A stretch of 64,000 nt of DNA from positions 186,001-250,000 of the forward strand of contig NZ_FNEZ01000001.1 of NCBI RefSeq assembly GCF_900100375.1, given 5' to 3'. Shown in pieces: positions 25,459 through 33,028 of the stretch; position 1 is the stretch's first letter; every line of letters begins with the position of its first letter. This DNA is from Flavobacterium noncentrifugens. GTDB lineage: Bacteria; Bacteroidota; Bacteroidia; Flavobacteriales; Flavobacteriaceae. Made by a program: the position numbers and the translations under genes. The notes beneath the pieces were generated by a model that worked only from the letters and a program-made list of their open reading frames with translations, searched no databases and had not been told where the DNA came from.

Positions 25459-26028
25459 TTGTTCACCTTGCGAAAAATATTTATTGCGGGCGAATTTATA
25501 AATCTGCCAGAATAAAAGCGAAGTCAGAATTCCCCAGATGTAACCACATAAAATGTCTCCGGGATAATGCAAGCCCAGGTAAATCCTGCTGTAAGCAAAT
25601 ACAAGCGGCCAGATAAAAATGAAGCCCATATATTTTACATACGGTTTCAAAACCAGGTATAAAAACATAGCCGAAGCCATCGAATTGGAAGCATGACCTG
25701 AAATAAAACTAAAGGATTTCCGGGTTTGAACGGCTCTGATCAGTTTGGCCAGTTCGGGTTCATTTCCCGGACGCAAACGCTGAAATCCATTCTTGAAAAG
25801 ATTCGTAGTCTGATCTGTAAAGGCAATTAAAAAAGCCATACAAATCAATATCAAAACTGCATGACGCCAGCCCAAATGCTTGAAAACCAAATAAGCAAAC
25901 AATAAAAACATTGGAAGCCAGTTGATTTGTTTGGTGATGAAAGCCCAGAAATTATCCCAGCCTTCGTTTCCAAATCCGTTCAGATACACAAATAATTCGC
26001 GGTCTAAATGCAGTAAATAATCAACCAT
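25435..26028 (-). CDS. PAP2-family membrane phosphatase
   Basis: A 197-residue integral membrane phosphatase with the three acid-phosphatase motifs: KNGFQRLRP (KX6RP), ISGHASNS (SGH) and SRIYLGLHYPGD (SRX5HX3D). Such enzymes dephosphorylate phosphatidic acid or undecaprenyl diphosphate; the latter would link it to carrier-lipid recycling for wall synthesis, but the substrate cannot be assigned. Five or six hydrophobic segments are visible. It shares one base with the upstream tatA gene and converges with the O-methyltransferase gene. Confidence 0.92.
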   Translation of the reverse strand: MVDYLLHLDRELFVYLNGFGNEGWDNFWAFITKQINWLPMFLLFAYLVFKHLGWRHAVLILICMAFLIAFTDQTTNLFKNGFQRLRPGNEPELAKLIRAVQTRKSFSFISGHASNSMASAMFLYLVLKPYVKYMGFIFIWPLVFAYSRIYLGLHYPGDILCGYIWGILTSLLFWQIYKFARNKYFSQGEQLDNPTNG

Positions 26029-26399
26029 TACATCTGGCGTTTGATTGGTCCGGTAATGTCGTCGATTTCTTCTTTTGTCTGGGCGATTCCGGCAGTCGTA
26101 TCATTTACAATCGATTCCTTAAAAGTATGAAGCTGCGCTGGTGTGTCGCCTAAAAGATTTTCTTTTGCCTGATTGATCTGGGCGTTGATGCTTCCGGTAA
26201 TATCGGTAAGTGTCTTTGAATCGAAACCATTGGCTTCGGCACCTTTCTGGATTTCAGATTTGATGTCGTTCGTTGCATTTTTCAACTGCGCCATGCCTTT
26301 GCCTAAAGTGCGGGCAATGTCAGGGATTTTATCCGATCCAAAAAGCATTAAAGCGATAAACATGATGAACATTAATTCTCCGCCGCCAATTCCAAACAT
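26028..26399 (-). CDS. tatA: Sec-independent translocase subunit TatA/TatE
   Basis: TatA forms the pore-like component of the twin-arginine export system. The 123-residue protein has a short N-terminal helix (about 7-21) containing FIMFIALMLFG, followed by the hallmark FGSDKIPDIARTLGKGM hinge and amphipathic helix, and then a long hydrophilic tail. The tail is longer than in E. coli TatA but normal for Bacteroidetes. It precedes the PAP2 gene with a one-base overlap. A region of GTAACTTTG-like sequence lies directly upstream. Confidence 0.93.
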   Translation of the reverse strand: MFGIGGGELMFIMFIALMLFGSDKIPDIARTLGKGMAQLKNATNDIKSEIQKGAEANGFDSKTLTDITGSINAQINQAKENLLGDTPAQLHTFKESIVNDTTAGIAQTKEEIDDITGPIKRQM

Positions 26400-26453
26400 A
26401 ATTCAGTAGTTTAATTACAAGTTTGTAAAGTTACAAAGTTGTACAGTTTTTAA

Positions 26454-26506
26454 AAGCGTTAATTCGTAAATAATTAACATGGTCATTTACGTAATATTTT
26501 ACGCTT
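26454..26506. repeat. Nested inverted repeat downstream of the 26511 gene
   Basis: Outer arms AAGCGT (26454-26459) and ACGCTT (26501-26506) enclose inner arms CGTAAAT (26465-26471) and ATTTACG (26485-26491). It lies just past the stop of the minus-strand 26511-27251 gene and upstream of tatA, so it could stop or process the transcript; there is no strong T-run. Confidence 0.5.
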
Positions 26507-26510
26507 CAGT

Positions 26511-27251
26511 TTATTTTCCCAGCGCGACCATTTTCTTAAATTCTTCATTTTTGGAAATCATGAAATCCATCAATCCAAATTTGGTTTCCTTTACCGTAAA
26601 ATCCTTTACTTTCGGATCGGTTTCGCAATACATCACGAAAAGCTTAATTTCTTCATCTTTCAGATTGAGTGTTTTGTGGAAGAAATTATAATCGAATTTT
26701 TTAAGAACTGATTCAGAGAACTGGAGTTTTTCAACTTCTTCTGGGCGGTTTCTCCTGACTAATTTCGCAATGTCTTTATACAATCTGACGAAATTTACGC
26801 CATTTGGGATTGCATCATAATTAGGCATTGCTATATTATTCGGGGATGATTTTTCATCATCGGCGTATTGCTGATCTACAATGGCCTGTGAATTTTTGAC
26901 TTTTTTCTTTTTCTCTCCTTTTTTCACAACGACTTCGGTAAGTTCGTAAGCGATCGGTTCCATTTTTACCTTGAAATTATCTGGGTTGTCGGTTTCTTTC
27001 AGAACGATTTTCCTGGATTTTAACGTCCAGCCAGAAAGCACGAGCGTATCATTGGCACGAGCCAGAATTTTAAAATAACCATCATTATCTGTAATTGCCG
27101 AAGTTCTCGAACTCGTATTAAAAACCATGATATTTTCGACATTCAGGGAATCTTTCATGACTCTTGCGTTCCAAGTTTTGCGTGCTTCCTGCGCGAATGA
27201 CATTTGACAAATGAAGCAAATCAGGGCGAGTAATTTTATTTTAGTTTTCAT
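26511..27251 (-). CDS. Exported CarboxypepD_reg-like domain protein, paralogue 1
   Basis: A 246-residue exported protein. A Sec signal peptide ends at MSFAQ. Residues 25-110 form a beta-sandwich like the carboxypeptidase regulatory domain (segments ITDNDGYFKI and DTLVLSGW), as found at the N-terminus of many Bacteroidetes outer-membrane proteins. The C-terminal half is alpha-helical and charged, and has diverged from its two neighbours. I start at the ATG at 27249-27251, giving MKTKIKLL; an upstream in-frame GTG adds five residues. It overlaps the end of the next gene by 11 bases and is the last of three tandem paralogues. Confidence 0.75.
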   Translation of the reverse strand: MKTKIKLLALICFICQMSFAQEARKTWNARVMKDSLNVENIMVFNTSSRTSAITDNDGYFKILARANDTLVLSGWTLKSRKIVLKETDNPDNFKVKMEPIAYELTEVVVKKGEKKKKVKNSQAIVDQQYADDEKSSPNNIAMPNYDAIPNGVNFVRLYKDIAKLVRRNRPEEVEKLQFSESVLKKFDYNFFHKTLNLKDEEIKLFVMYCETDPKVKDFTVKETKFGLMDFMISKNEEFKKMVALGK

Positions 27252-27966
27252 TGGATATAATTTCACTGTAATTTAGGGCTAATTTCTTAATATAAAAAAG
27301 CATCAGCGTTTTATTTTTTGCTTCCAATGCCCGAACAAAATCGGGATCTTCAATGATGTAATACTGGAATCCTTTAATATAGATTTGTGGGATTTTGAGC
27401 GTTTCGATGTAGAATTGATCTTCGTAAAGTCCGTCGAGCTTTAGCAGGAGTTTTTCATTTCTTTCTACCTGGACTTCTTTTTTCAGCATCGTTGTTCGTC
27501 CCGAAATTTTATTCAGCAGCGGATCGAGAATTCCCGATTGTGCCGTATAAAGTTTACTTTCTGCAGGCGTGTATTTTTTTTGGCCGGCTGGCATGATCCC
27601 GAGATTTACGGCGTTTATCTGCGAATTTTCATTGACATTGATTTCATTCAGTTCCGTGACTTTCGAAGCCATTTTGAGAATGATCAGGTTTGAATTCAAA
27701 TCTTCGTCCTTAATGATCTTACGGCGCGTTTCGAGGTTTACCGCAGACAGTACCAAGGCATCGCCAGTTTTTGCCGGAATGTGAAACAATCCTTTGGAAT
27801 CTGAAGCTGTCGTGAGCCCGGTTCTTGAATTGAGAACATTGACATTTTCCGCAGCAATCGTATCTGTAAAAATCCGGCCATAAAAAACGCGGTCGACGGC
27901 CTTTTGTCCAATCGACAATTGCACACAGAAAAGAAACGCAATAAGGAATGTAATTTTTAATTTCAC
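27241..27966 (-). CDS. Exported CarboxypepD_reg-like domain protein, paralogue 2
   Basis: A 241-residue protein with signal peptide (cleavage after about LSIGQ), a regulatory beta-sandwich (segments DSKGLFHIPAKTGDALVLS) and a helical C-terminal domain. That domain shares its layout with paralogue 3: a GIMPAGQKKYTPAE segment, ILDPLLNKISGRTTMLKKEV, then a GFQYYIIED stretch. The start is a GTG at 27964-27966. The function is unknown; such proteins are thought to sit in the periplasm or outer membrane. The tight spacing suggests an operon 28764 to 26511. Confidence 0.75.
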   Translation of the reverse strand: MKLKITFLIAFLFCVQLSIGQKAVDRVFYGRIFTDTIAAENVNVLNSRTGLTTASDSKGLFHIPAKTGDALVLSAVNLETRRKIIKDEDLNSNLIILKMASKVTELNEINVNENSQINAVNLGIMPAGQKKYTPAESKLYTAQSGILDPLLNKISGRTTMLKKEVQVERNEKLLLKLDGLYEDQFYIETLKIPQIYIKGFQYYIIEDPDFVRALEAKNKTLMLFYIKKLALNYSEIISNEN

Positions 27967-27999
27967 CGGCTGAAGATTATTTAATTGGCAAAGAAAGCT

Positions 28000-28764
28000 T
28001 TATTCTTTACAAACGCCAAGATTATTCATCTCAATATAAGCCACTGCGAGTTCGCCCATCACAAAAGTAGCCATGGCTTTATTTTTCGAATTCATCGCAT
28101 TGGCAAACCTCTTATTTTCGACGATGTAGTAATAAAATCCACGTACATATTCTTCAGGGATTTTGAGTTTTTGTACAAAATAATCGTGATCGAATGTATT
28201 GTCGATCTTGTCCATCATAAATTCTTTGCGTTCTACTTCGATCGCTTTTCTAAGCATTGCGGTCCTGCCGGAAAGTAGGTTAAACAAAGGATCGATCGTT
28301 AAAGAAGTATTCAAGCCAATTTGAGTATCGAGTCCGGTTGCAGCTTTAAATCTTCTTTCTGCCGGAGTATACGTTTTTTGCCCTTTCGGAATGATGCCGA
28401 GTGCGACTGCATTGATATTTTTATATTGAAAAACCTGTACTTCGTCTAGTTGATGCATCAAAGGCAGCATTTTTACAAAGAACAAATCCTGGACTAAGGT
28501 TTCTTTTGTAATGGCATATTTCAGCCCTTTGAAATTGATTGACGACAGCATTAATGTATCGCCTTCTTTTGCCGGAATCGCAAAATAGCCATTCTCTTCA
28601 GTGATCGCTGCTTTTTCTGTAGAGGTATTGATGACGTAAATTCCGGAAAGGCTGTTGGCATACGCATTAACTTTTCCCCTTAGTGTTTTTCGCGCCACTT
28701 CCTGCGCCTGGATTTGGTTGGGCAGGATTGAAAACACCATAAAAGTAAACAGGAATTTATTCAT
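28000..28764 (-). CDS. Exported CarboxypepD_reg-like domain protein, paralogue 3
   Basis: First gene of the three-paralogue operon. I start at the ATG at 28762-28764 (MNKFLFTFMVFS), which begins a good signal peptide ending at QIQAQ; an upstream in-frame start would put 16 polar residues ahead of it. The product has 254 residues. Residues 25-115 form the regulatory beta-sandwich (ITEENGYFAIPAKEGDTLMLSS). The C-terminal part has GIIPKGQKTYTPAE, TIDPLFNLLSGRTAMLRKAI and GFYYYIVEN, aligning closely with paralogue 2. Function unknown. Confidence 0.75.
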   Translation of the reverse strand: MNKFLFTFMVFSILPNQIQAQEVARKTLRGKVNAYANSLSGIYVINTSTEKAAITEENGYFAIPAKEGDTLMLSSINFKGLKYAITKETLVQDLFFVKMLPLMHQLDEVQVFQYKNINAVALGIIPKGQKTYTPAERRFKAATGLDTQIGLNTSLTIDPLFNLLSGRTAMLRKAIEVERKEFMMDKIDNTFDHDYFVQKLKIPEEYVRGFYYYIVENKRFANAMNSKNKAMATFVMGELAVAYIEMNNLGVCKE

Positions 28765-28911
28765 AACGGCATGAGAAATAGTATTTTGTAAAAGTATTGG
28801 GCTGTCGTCCAAATAAATTGCTAACGGCTTCGTAAAATTGTGTTAATTAAAACGTAAGAAAATTAGTGTCGATTGTTCTGATTTTTTACCTTTAAACTCA
28901 AATTATTTACA

Positions 28912-29619
28912 ATGAAAAACCTGATCATTGCCAGCACATCTACGCTTCACGGCGGAGGATATTTAGACTATTTATTGCCGGAACTCGAAGCTTTTTTTAA
29001 AGATTGCAACACCATTTTGTTCATTCCGTATGCACGTCCGGGCGGCATTTCGCATGATGATTATACCGGTCGCGTGAAGTCGGCTTTCGCCAATATTAAT
29101 AAGAAAGTTCGCGGTTTGCATGAATTTGATTCCCCAAAAGAAGCCATCGAAAACGCCGAAGCCATTTTTACGGGCGGCGGAAATACCTTTTTACTCGTAT
29201 CCCAATTGTATAAAAATAAAGTCATGGATATTTTAGCAAATGCCGTAAAAAGCGGAATTCCATATTTGGGAACCAGCGCCGGAAGCAACATTACAGGTTT
29301 ATCAATGCAGACTACGAATGACATGCCAATTGTTTATCCGCCGAGTTTCCAGACTTTGGGATTGATGCCGTTTAATTTGAATCCGCATTATCTGGATGCC
29401 GACCTGCAATCAAAACACATGGGCGAAACGCGTGAAACACGGATTAAGGAATTCCACCAGTTTAACAATATCCCGGTTTTGGGCTTGCGCGAAGGCAGCT
29501 GGCTTGAGGTTAATGGTGAGAAAATTACTTTAAAAGGAGATTTACAAGCGCGGTTGTTTTTGCACAATCAGGAGCCGAAAGAATTGGAAACCGGAAGTGA
29601 CTTGTCGGGACTGAAGTAA
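28912..29619 (+). CDS. pepE: Dipeptidase E (alpha-aspartyl dipeptidase, peptidase family S51)
   Basis: PepE cleaves N-terminal aspartyl dipeptides in the cytoplasm and belongs to the class I glutamine-amidotransferase-like fold. The 235-residue product has FTGGGNTFLL (about 84-93) and the nucleophile elbow GTSAGSN (about 123-129), where the serine after GTSAG-type sequence is the catalytic residue in S51 enzymes, and a conserved NPHYLDADLQS segment. No neighbour suggests a pathway. Downstream lie two intergenic repeats and a tRNA gene on the other strand. Confidence 0.93.
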   Translation: MKNLIIASTSTLHGGGYLDYLLPELEAFFKDCNTILFIPYARPGGISHDDYTGRVKSAFANINKKVRGLHEFDSPKEAIENAEAIFTGGGNTFLLVSQLYKNKVMDILANAVKSGIPYLGTSAGSNITGLSMQTTNDMPIVYPPSFQTLGLMPFNLNPHYLDADLQSKHMGETRETRIKEFHQFNNIPVLGLREGSWLEVNGEKITLKGDLQARLFLHNQEPKELETGSDLSGLK

Positions 29620-29640
29620 TATTTTTGGATGAAGGTGTCC

Positions 29641-29698
29641 GCGTTAGCGATAGAGGCAAGCACCGCGTGCAGCCGATAGCGCGGCCGAAGGAAACGCC
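29641..29698 (-). repeat. Family I repeat, subtype II, shortened copy
   Basis: On the minus strand this reads GGCGTTTCC, CGCGCTATCGGCTG, then CTCTATCGC and AACGC. GGCGTT and AACGC can form an outer stem. The central ATCTTTT/AAAAGGAT helix of full copies is missing, so this is a 58-base remnant. It lies downstream of the tRNA-Gly terminator in the same relative orientation as the other copies, and resembles 53737-53846. Confidence 0.6.
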
Positions 29699-29709
29699 AA
29701 TAAAATTTG

Positions 29710-29748
29710 AACCATTGAGTGACATTAAGACTTGTATCCTTAATGGTT
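29710..29748. repeat. AACCATTAAG-family hairpin repeat, copy 1
   Basis: A 39-base element with AACCATT at the left end and AATGGTT at the right end, and internal ATTAAG/CTTAAT pieces. It is the shortest and least perfect member of a five-copy family (others at 43751, 43838, 53932 and 55186). Confidence 0.65.
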
Positions 29749-29755
29749 TAAAAAC

Positions 29756-29786
29756 AAAAAACCCCAAACTTTCATTTGAGGTTTTT
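29756..29786 (-). terminator. Terminator of the tRNA-Gly gene
   Basis: On the minus strand, AAACCTCAAA pairs with TTTGGGGTTT (one G-T pair) around a six-base loop and is followed by a T-run. It starts seven bases after the tRNA 3' end. Confidence 0.8.
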
Positions 29787-29792
29787 ATGAAG

Positions 29793-29865
<73 letters not shown>

Positions 29866-29877
29866 ATTACAACGGTG

Positions 29878-29909
29878 CAAATATAAATAATAAGTTTCGT
29901 TTGTTGCAA
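29878..29909 (-). promoter_or_regulatory. Promoter of tRNA-Gly
   Basis: The minus strand reads TTG (29907-29909), a 21-base spacer and TATATTTG (29878-29885). The tRNA starts 12 bases after the -7 box. Confidence 0.72.
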
Positions 29910-30000
29910 GTTTTTTTTGCAAAAAAATCGGAATCTTTTGGGTTTGGGCGGGTAATGAATTTATTATTAAAAAGTTATCGGATAAATTAATTTAAAAAAC

Positions 30001-30459
30001 ATGATACAAATTAGTGAAATCAGTGCTTTGGAGACGTTTAAAGTGCGGCATCCGGTGCTTCGTCCTGGAAAACCTGTTGAAAGTTGCCATTTTGACGGCG
30101 ACGAATTTCTTTCGACCAGACATTTCGGGTTGTTTGTCAATGAAATTTTGGCTGGCGTAATTTCGCTATTTAAACAACATAATGCCGCTTTCGCGAATGA
30201 CAACCAGTTTCAGATCCGCGGGATGGCTGTTTTGGAAAATTTCAGGAAGCGAGGTTTTGGCGAACAGCTTGTGCTGCATGTTGAACATGTTGTGAATGAG
30301 CAATACGGCAATTTGATCTGGTTTAATGCGCGTGAAGTGGCGGTGAAATTTTATTCCAATTTGGGATATATGATCGTTGGCGATGCTTTTGAAATTCCGG
30401 ATGTGGGGACACATTATAAAATGTATAAAATTTTAGATCAAAATTTTGGAATCGTATAA
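30001..30459 (+). CDS. GNAT-family N-acetyltransferase
   Basis: A 152-residue acetyl-CoA-dependent acyltransferase. The acetyl-CoA loop is visible as RGMAVLENFRKRGFGEQLV (motif A, about 78-96, with the RKRGFG pyrophosphate-binding turn). FYSNLGY near residue 118 matches the C-terminal motif B region. The acceptor substrate cannot be predicted. The start at 30001 gives a complete domain. The L,D-transpeptidase gene follows after 44 bases and may be co-transcribed. Confidence 0.88.
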   Translation: MIQISEISALETFKVRHPVLRPGKPVESCHFDGDEFLSTRHFGLFVNEILAGVISLFKQHNAAFANDNQFQIRGMAVLENFRKRGFGEQLVLHVEHVVNEQYGNLIWFNAREVAVKFYSNLGYMIVGDAFEIPDVGTHYKMYKILDQNFGIV

Positions 30460-30503
30460 ATCGTTGGATAAGTAAAATGCTACCTTGCGTCAAAATTTAA
30501 AGC

Positions 30504-32084
30504 ATGCCTAAATATTACCTTTTGTTCTTGTTATTTATTTTTTTAGGTTGTAAAAAAGAACAGCCGAAAAAATCTGTACCCGAAAAAAGCAAAACCGAAT
30601 TCAAGCGCGAACCCAAAAGCATTGCCATCGATTCGATGATTTTAGTCGATAAAAAGAAAGAACGATTGCTGGCTTTTTACCGTTCGCACGGATTTGGAAC
30701 GGTTTGGAATTCGCCAAAAATCAGGAAAACGATCATTGAAGCTTTGGAAGATTCTGAAAATGAAGGCCTGATTCCAAAAGACTATAAAGTACCGACACTT
30801 GAAAAACTCGAAACCAAAACCAATGTTTTATCGGATAGGCAAATGGTTGATTATGATATTTTACTGACGCTTTCGCTGCAGAAATATTTGTGGCATTTGA
30901 CTAAAGGAAAATTAAACCCATCAGAATTGTACCGGGACTGGGATTTGAAGATCAATCAAATGGACATCAATCAGTTGTTATCTAATGCAATAAAAGGCGA
31001 TTCTCTCACAAAAGCAATTGAAAGTGCCAAGCCGCATTACATCGTGTATGTGCGTTTGAAAAAAGCACTGAAAATCATCAATCAATTTCCGAAAGACACT
31101 TTGAAACCGATTGAATTTACGGAGAAAATGATCCGGAATGACACGAACAATTCCATCATTCAAATCAAGCGCAGATTATTGTATTGGAAAGATTTGGATC
31201 CTGTAGACAGTTTGACCAATATATACGATCGTGCGAGCTGGAAAGCAGTCAAAAAATTCCAGTTCCGGCATGGTTTGGTTCCCGACGGCGTCATTGGTTT
31301 GAGTACGGTTACGGCTTTGAACATTTCGAAAGACATTAGAAAAGAACAAATTATAGCAAATCTCGAGCGCTGGAAATGGTTTCCAAAAAATATGGGCGCC
31401 CACTACATCATCGTGAATATTCCGGCGTTTGAGTTAAGGATCATCAAAGATGGCGACACGATTAAAAGAAAACGCGTGGTTGTTGGGAAAGACAAACGCA
31501 GGACTCCGGTGCTTTCCTCGACTTTCAGCAATATCGTTTTTAACCCAACCTGGACCGTTCCGCCAACGATTTTAAAAGAAGACCTGACACCATCTGCGAC
31601 AAGCAACCGCAGCTATTTTGCTTCGCACAACATCACGATCTACGATTACAAAGGCAATATCGTGAGCCCGGAGAAATGGAATCCTGAAAAAGCAAAAGGC
31701 TATCGTTATGTCCAGGCGCCGGGAAATTTAAACTCGCTGGGAAATGTCAAATTCAATTTCCCGAATCATTATACGGTTTATCTGCATGATACGAACCACC
31801 GCGATTATTTCGGAAAAAATTACCGTTCACTGAGTTCGGGTTGTGTGCGCGTGGAAGATCCGTTGCCTATGGCTGTTTACATGCTTGATGATGGAAAAAA
31901 CTGGTCTTTGGAAAAAATCCACGAACTTTTAGAATCCAAAAAAACCACCAGCATCAATTTAAAGCAAAAAATAAAGCTGCACCAATTGTATTGGACAGCT
32001 TCTATGACTGATAAAGGCGAACTGGATTTCAGGGCTGACATCTACAATCTCGATCGGGATCTGTATAAAAAACTAGGAAATTAA
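30504..32084 (+). CDS. L,D-transpeptidase lipoprotein (YcbB/LdtD-like)
   Basis: A periplasmic or membrane-anchored enzyme that forms 3-3 cross-links in peptidoglycan or removes them. The 526-residue product has a lipoprotein signal ending FLGC (Cys16), a helical scaffold domain, a peptidoglycan-binding domain 1 at about 235-275 (AVKKFQFRHGLVPDGVIG), and a YkuD catalytic domain with the histidine of YLHDTNHRDYF and the catalytic Cys447 in SSGCVRVEDP. This order matches the large YcbB class. It is convergent with a second, structurally different L,D-transpeptidase-type gene, and the two ends overlap by 12 bases. Confidence 0.93.
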   Translation: MPKYYLLFLLFIFLGCKKEQPKKSVPEKSKTEFKREPKSIAIDSMILVDKKKERLLAFYRSHGFGTVWNSPKIRKTIIEALEDSENEGLIPKDYKVPTLEKLETKTNVLSDRQMVDYDILLTLSLQKYLWHLTKGKLNPSELYRDWDLKINQMDINQLLSNAIKGDSLTKAIESAKPHYIVYVRLKKALKIINQFPKDTLKPIEFTEKMIRNDTNNSIIQIKRRLLYWKDLDPVDSLTNIYDRASWKAVKKFQFRHGLVPDGVIGLSTVTALNISKDIRKEQIIANLERWKWFPKNMGAHYIIVNIPAFELRIIKDGDTIKRKRVVVGKDKRRTPVLSSTFSNIVFNPTWTVPPTILKEDLTPSATSNRSYFASHNITIYDYKGNIVSPEKWNPEKAKGYRYVQAPGNLNSLGNVKFNFPNHYTVYLHDTNHRDYFGKNYRSLSSGCVRVEDPLPMAVYMLDDGKNWSLEKIHELLESKKTTSINLKQKIKLHQLYWTASMTDKGELDFRADIYNLDRDLYKKLGN

Positions 32085-32783
32085 TTTCGTAGCCAACTTA
32101 TAGCTTCCTGACGGATGGTAGATAAAGATGCAGGATTTGCCTTGGATCGTATTGATAATTTCGTTTGTCAATTCTACTGGAAGTGCAGGACAACCTTGGC
32201 TTCTTCCCAACCTTTTGTGATCACGAACGAACGATTCCGACACATAATCGGCGCCGTGCATCACGACACCGCGGTTGCGTGCATTGTCGTTGATGCCTTT
32301 TTCGAGTCCGTCAAGTTTTAGGGATTGCCCGTGTTTGCCGTTGTAGATTTCGCCTGTAGCGTAAAATCCGAGGCTGCTTTCAAAAGATTCTGCCTTGTTT
32401 GAAAAATGGCTTGCAAATTCTTCGCCGGTATTTCTTCCGTGCGCGACAAGGGAATTAAATAAAACTGTATTGGTTGTCAAGTCAATCACCCACAGCCTTT
32501 TGGTATTTGAAGAAAGGCTGAAATCGATTAACGTAAGCATGTCTTTTTGAATTAAACCTTTTTCTTTCAATGCGAAAAAACCTTCTAAAGCCTTTGTAAA
32601 GCTTTCGAGTTTTGGCATTTCTGAAATCGTACTGGAATGCAGGTTGCCGTAAATTGAAGCGGCATTCATTTCAAAAGCACTACCTGCAGTCGTTGCTAAA
32701 AGTTTGTGGTTTACTGTTGTGGTATGGTTCGTAGAAAATGACATAAATAATAATGCCACCATGGGGAATAGTCTGTAAATCAT
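32073..32783 (-). CDS. Murein L,D-transpeptidase catalytic-domain protein (YkuD_2 type)
   Basis: A 236-residue exported protein with a signal peptide (about 1-18). It belongs to the small murein L,D-transpeptidase-like family: the catalytic pair is likely His176 in VVMHGADYVS and Cys198 in GRSQGCPALP. The substrate side includes LWVIDL and VAHGRNTGEEFA segments typical of the family. It probably modifies peptidoglycan peptides. The gene has a very good promoter at 32820-32849. Confidence 0.9.
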   Translation of the reverse strand: MIYRLFPMVALLFMSFSTNHTTTVNHKLLATTAGSAFEMNAASIYGNLHSSTISEMPKLESFTKALEGFFALKEKGLIQKDMLTLIDFSLSSNTKRLWVIDLTTNTVLFNSLVAHGRNTGEEFASHFSNKAESFESSLGFYATGEIYNGKHGQSLKLDGLEKGINDNARNRGVVMHGADYVSESFVRDHKRLGRSQGCPALPVELTNEIINTIQGKSCIFIYHPSGSYKLATKLIS

Positions 32784-32819
32784 TGTTAATGTTTATGTTA
32801 TACGAATAGATTGGGGTTG

Positions 32820-32849
32820 CAAATATATTCAATAAAATGTACTGGCCAA
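32820..32849 (-). promoter_or_regulatory. Promoter of the 32073-32783 L,D-transpeptidase-like gene
   Basis: The minus strand has TTG (32847-32849), a 19-base spacer and TATATTTG (32820-32827). The ATG is 36 bases downstream. Confidence 0.72.
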
Positions 32850-32978
32850 ATTTTTTAATAAAAAATTATCGTTTAAAAGCATATTTCATCGTCAAAGAGC
32901 ATCTGGTGTATAAAAATACAATTTGGTAAGAACGTTGGGGAACTAAAACGCAGAAAATAAAGTTTTATTGCAAAAGAA

Positions 32979-33008
32979 TTGTGAATATCAGGAATATAGT
33001 TATTTTTG
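32979..33008 (+). promoter_or_regulatory. Promoter of the DUF5916 gene
   Basis: TTG (32979-32981), a 19-base spacer and TATTTTTG (33001-33008), with the ATG at 33029. Confidence 0.72.
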
Positions 33009-33028
33009 TTTGACGAACCAAAGCCTGT

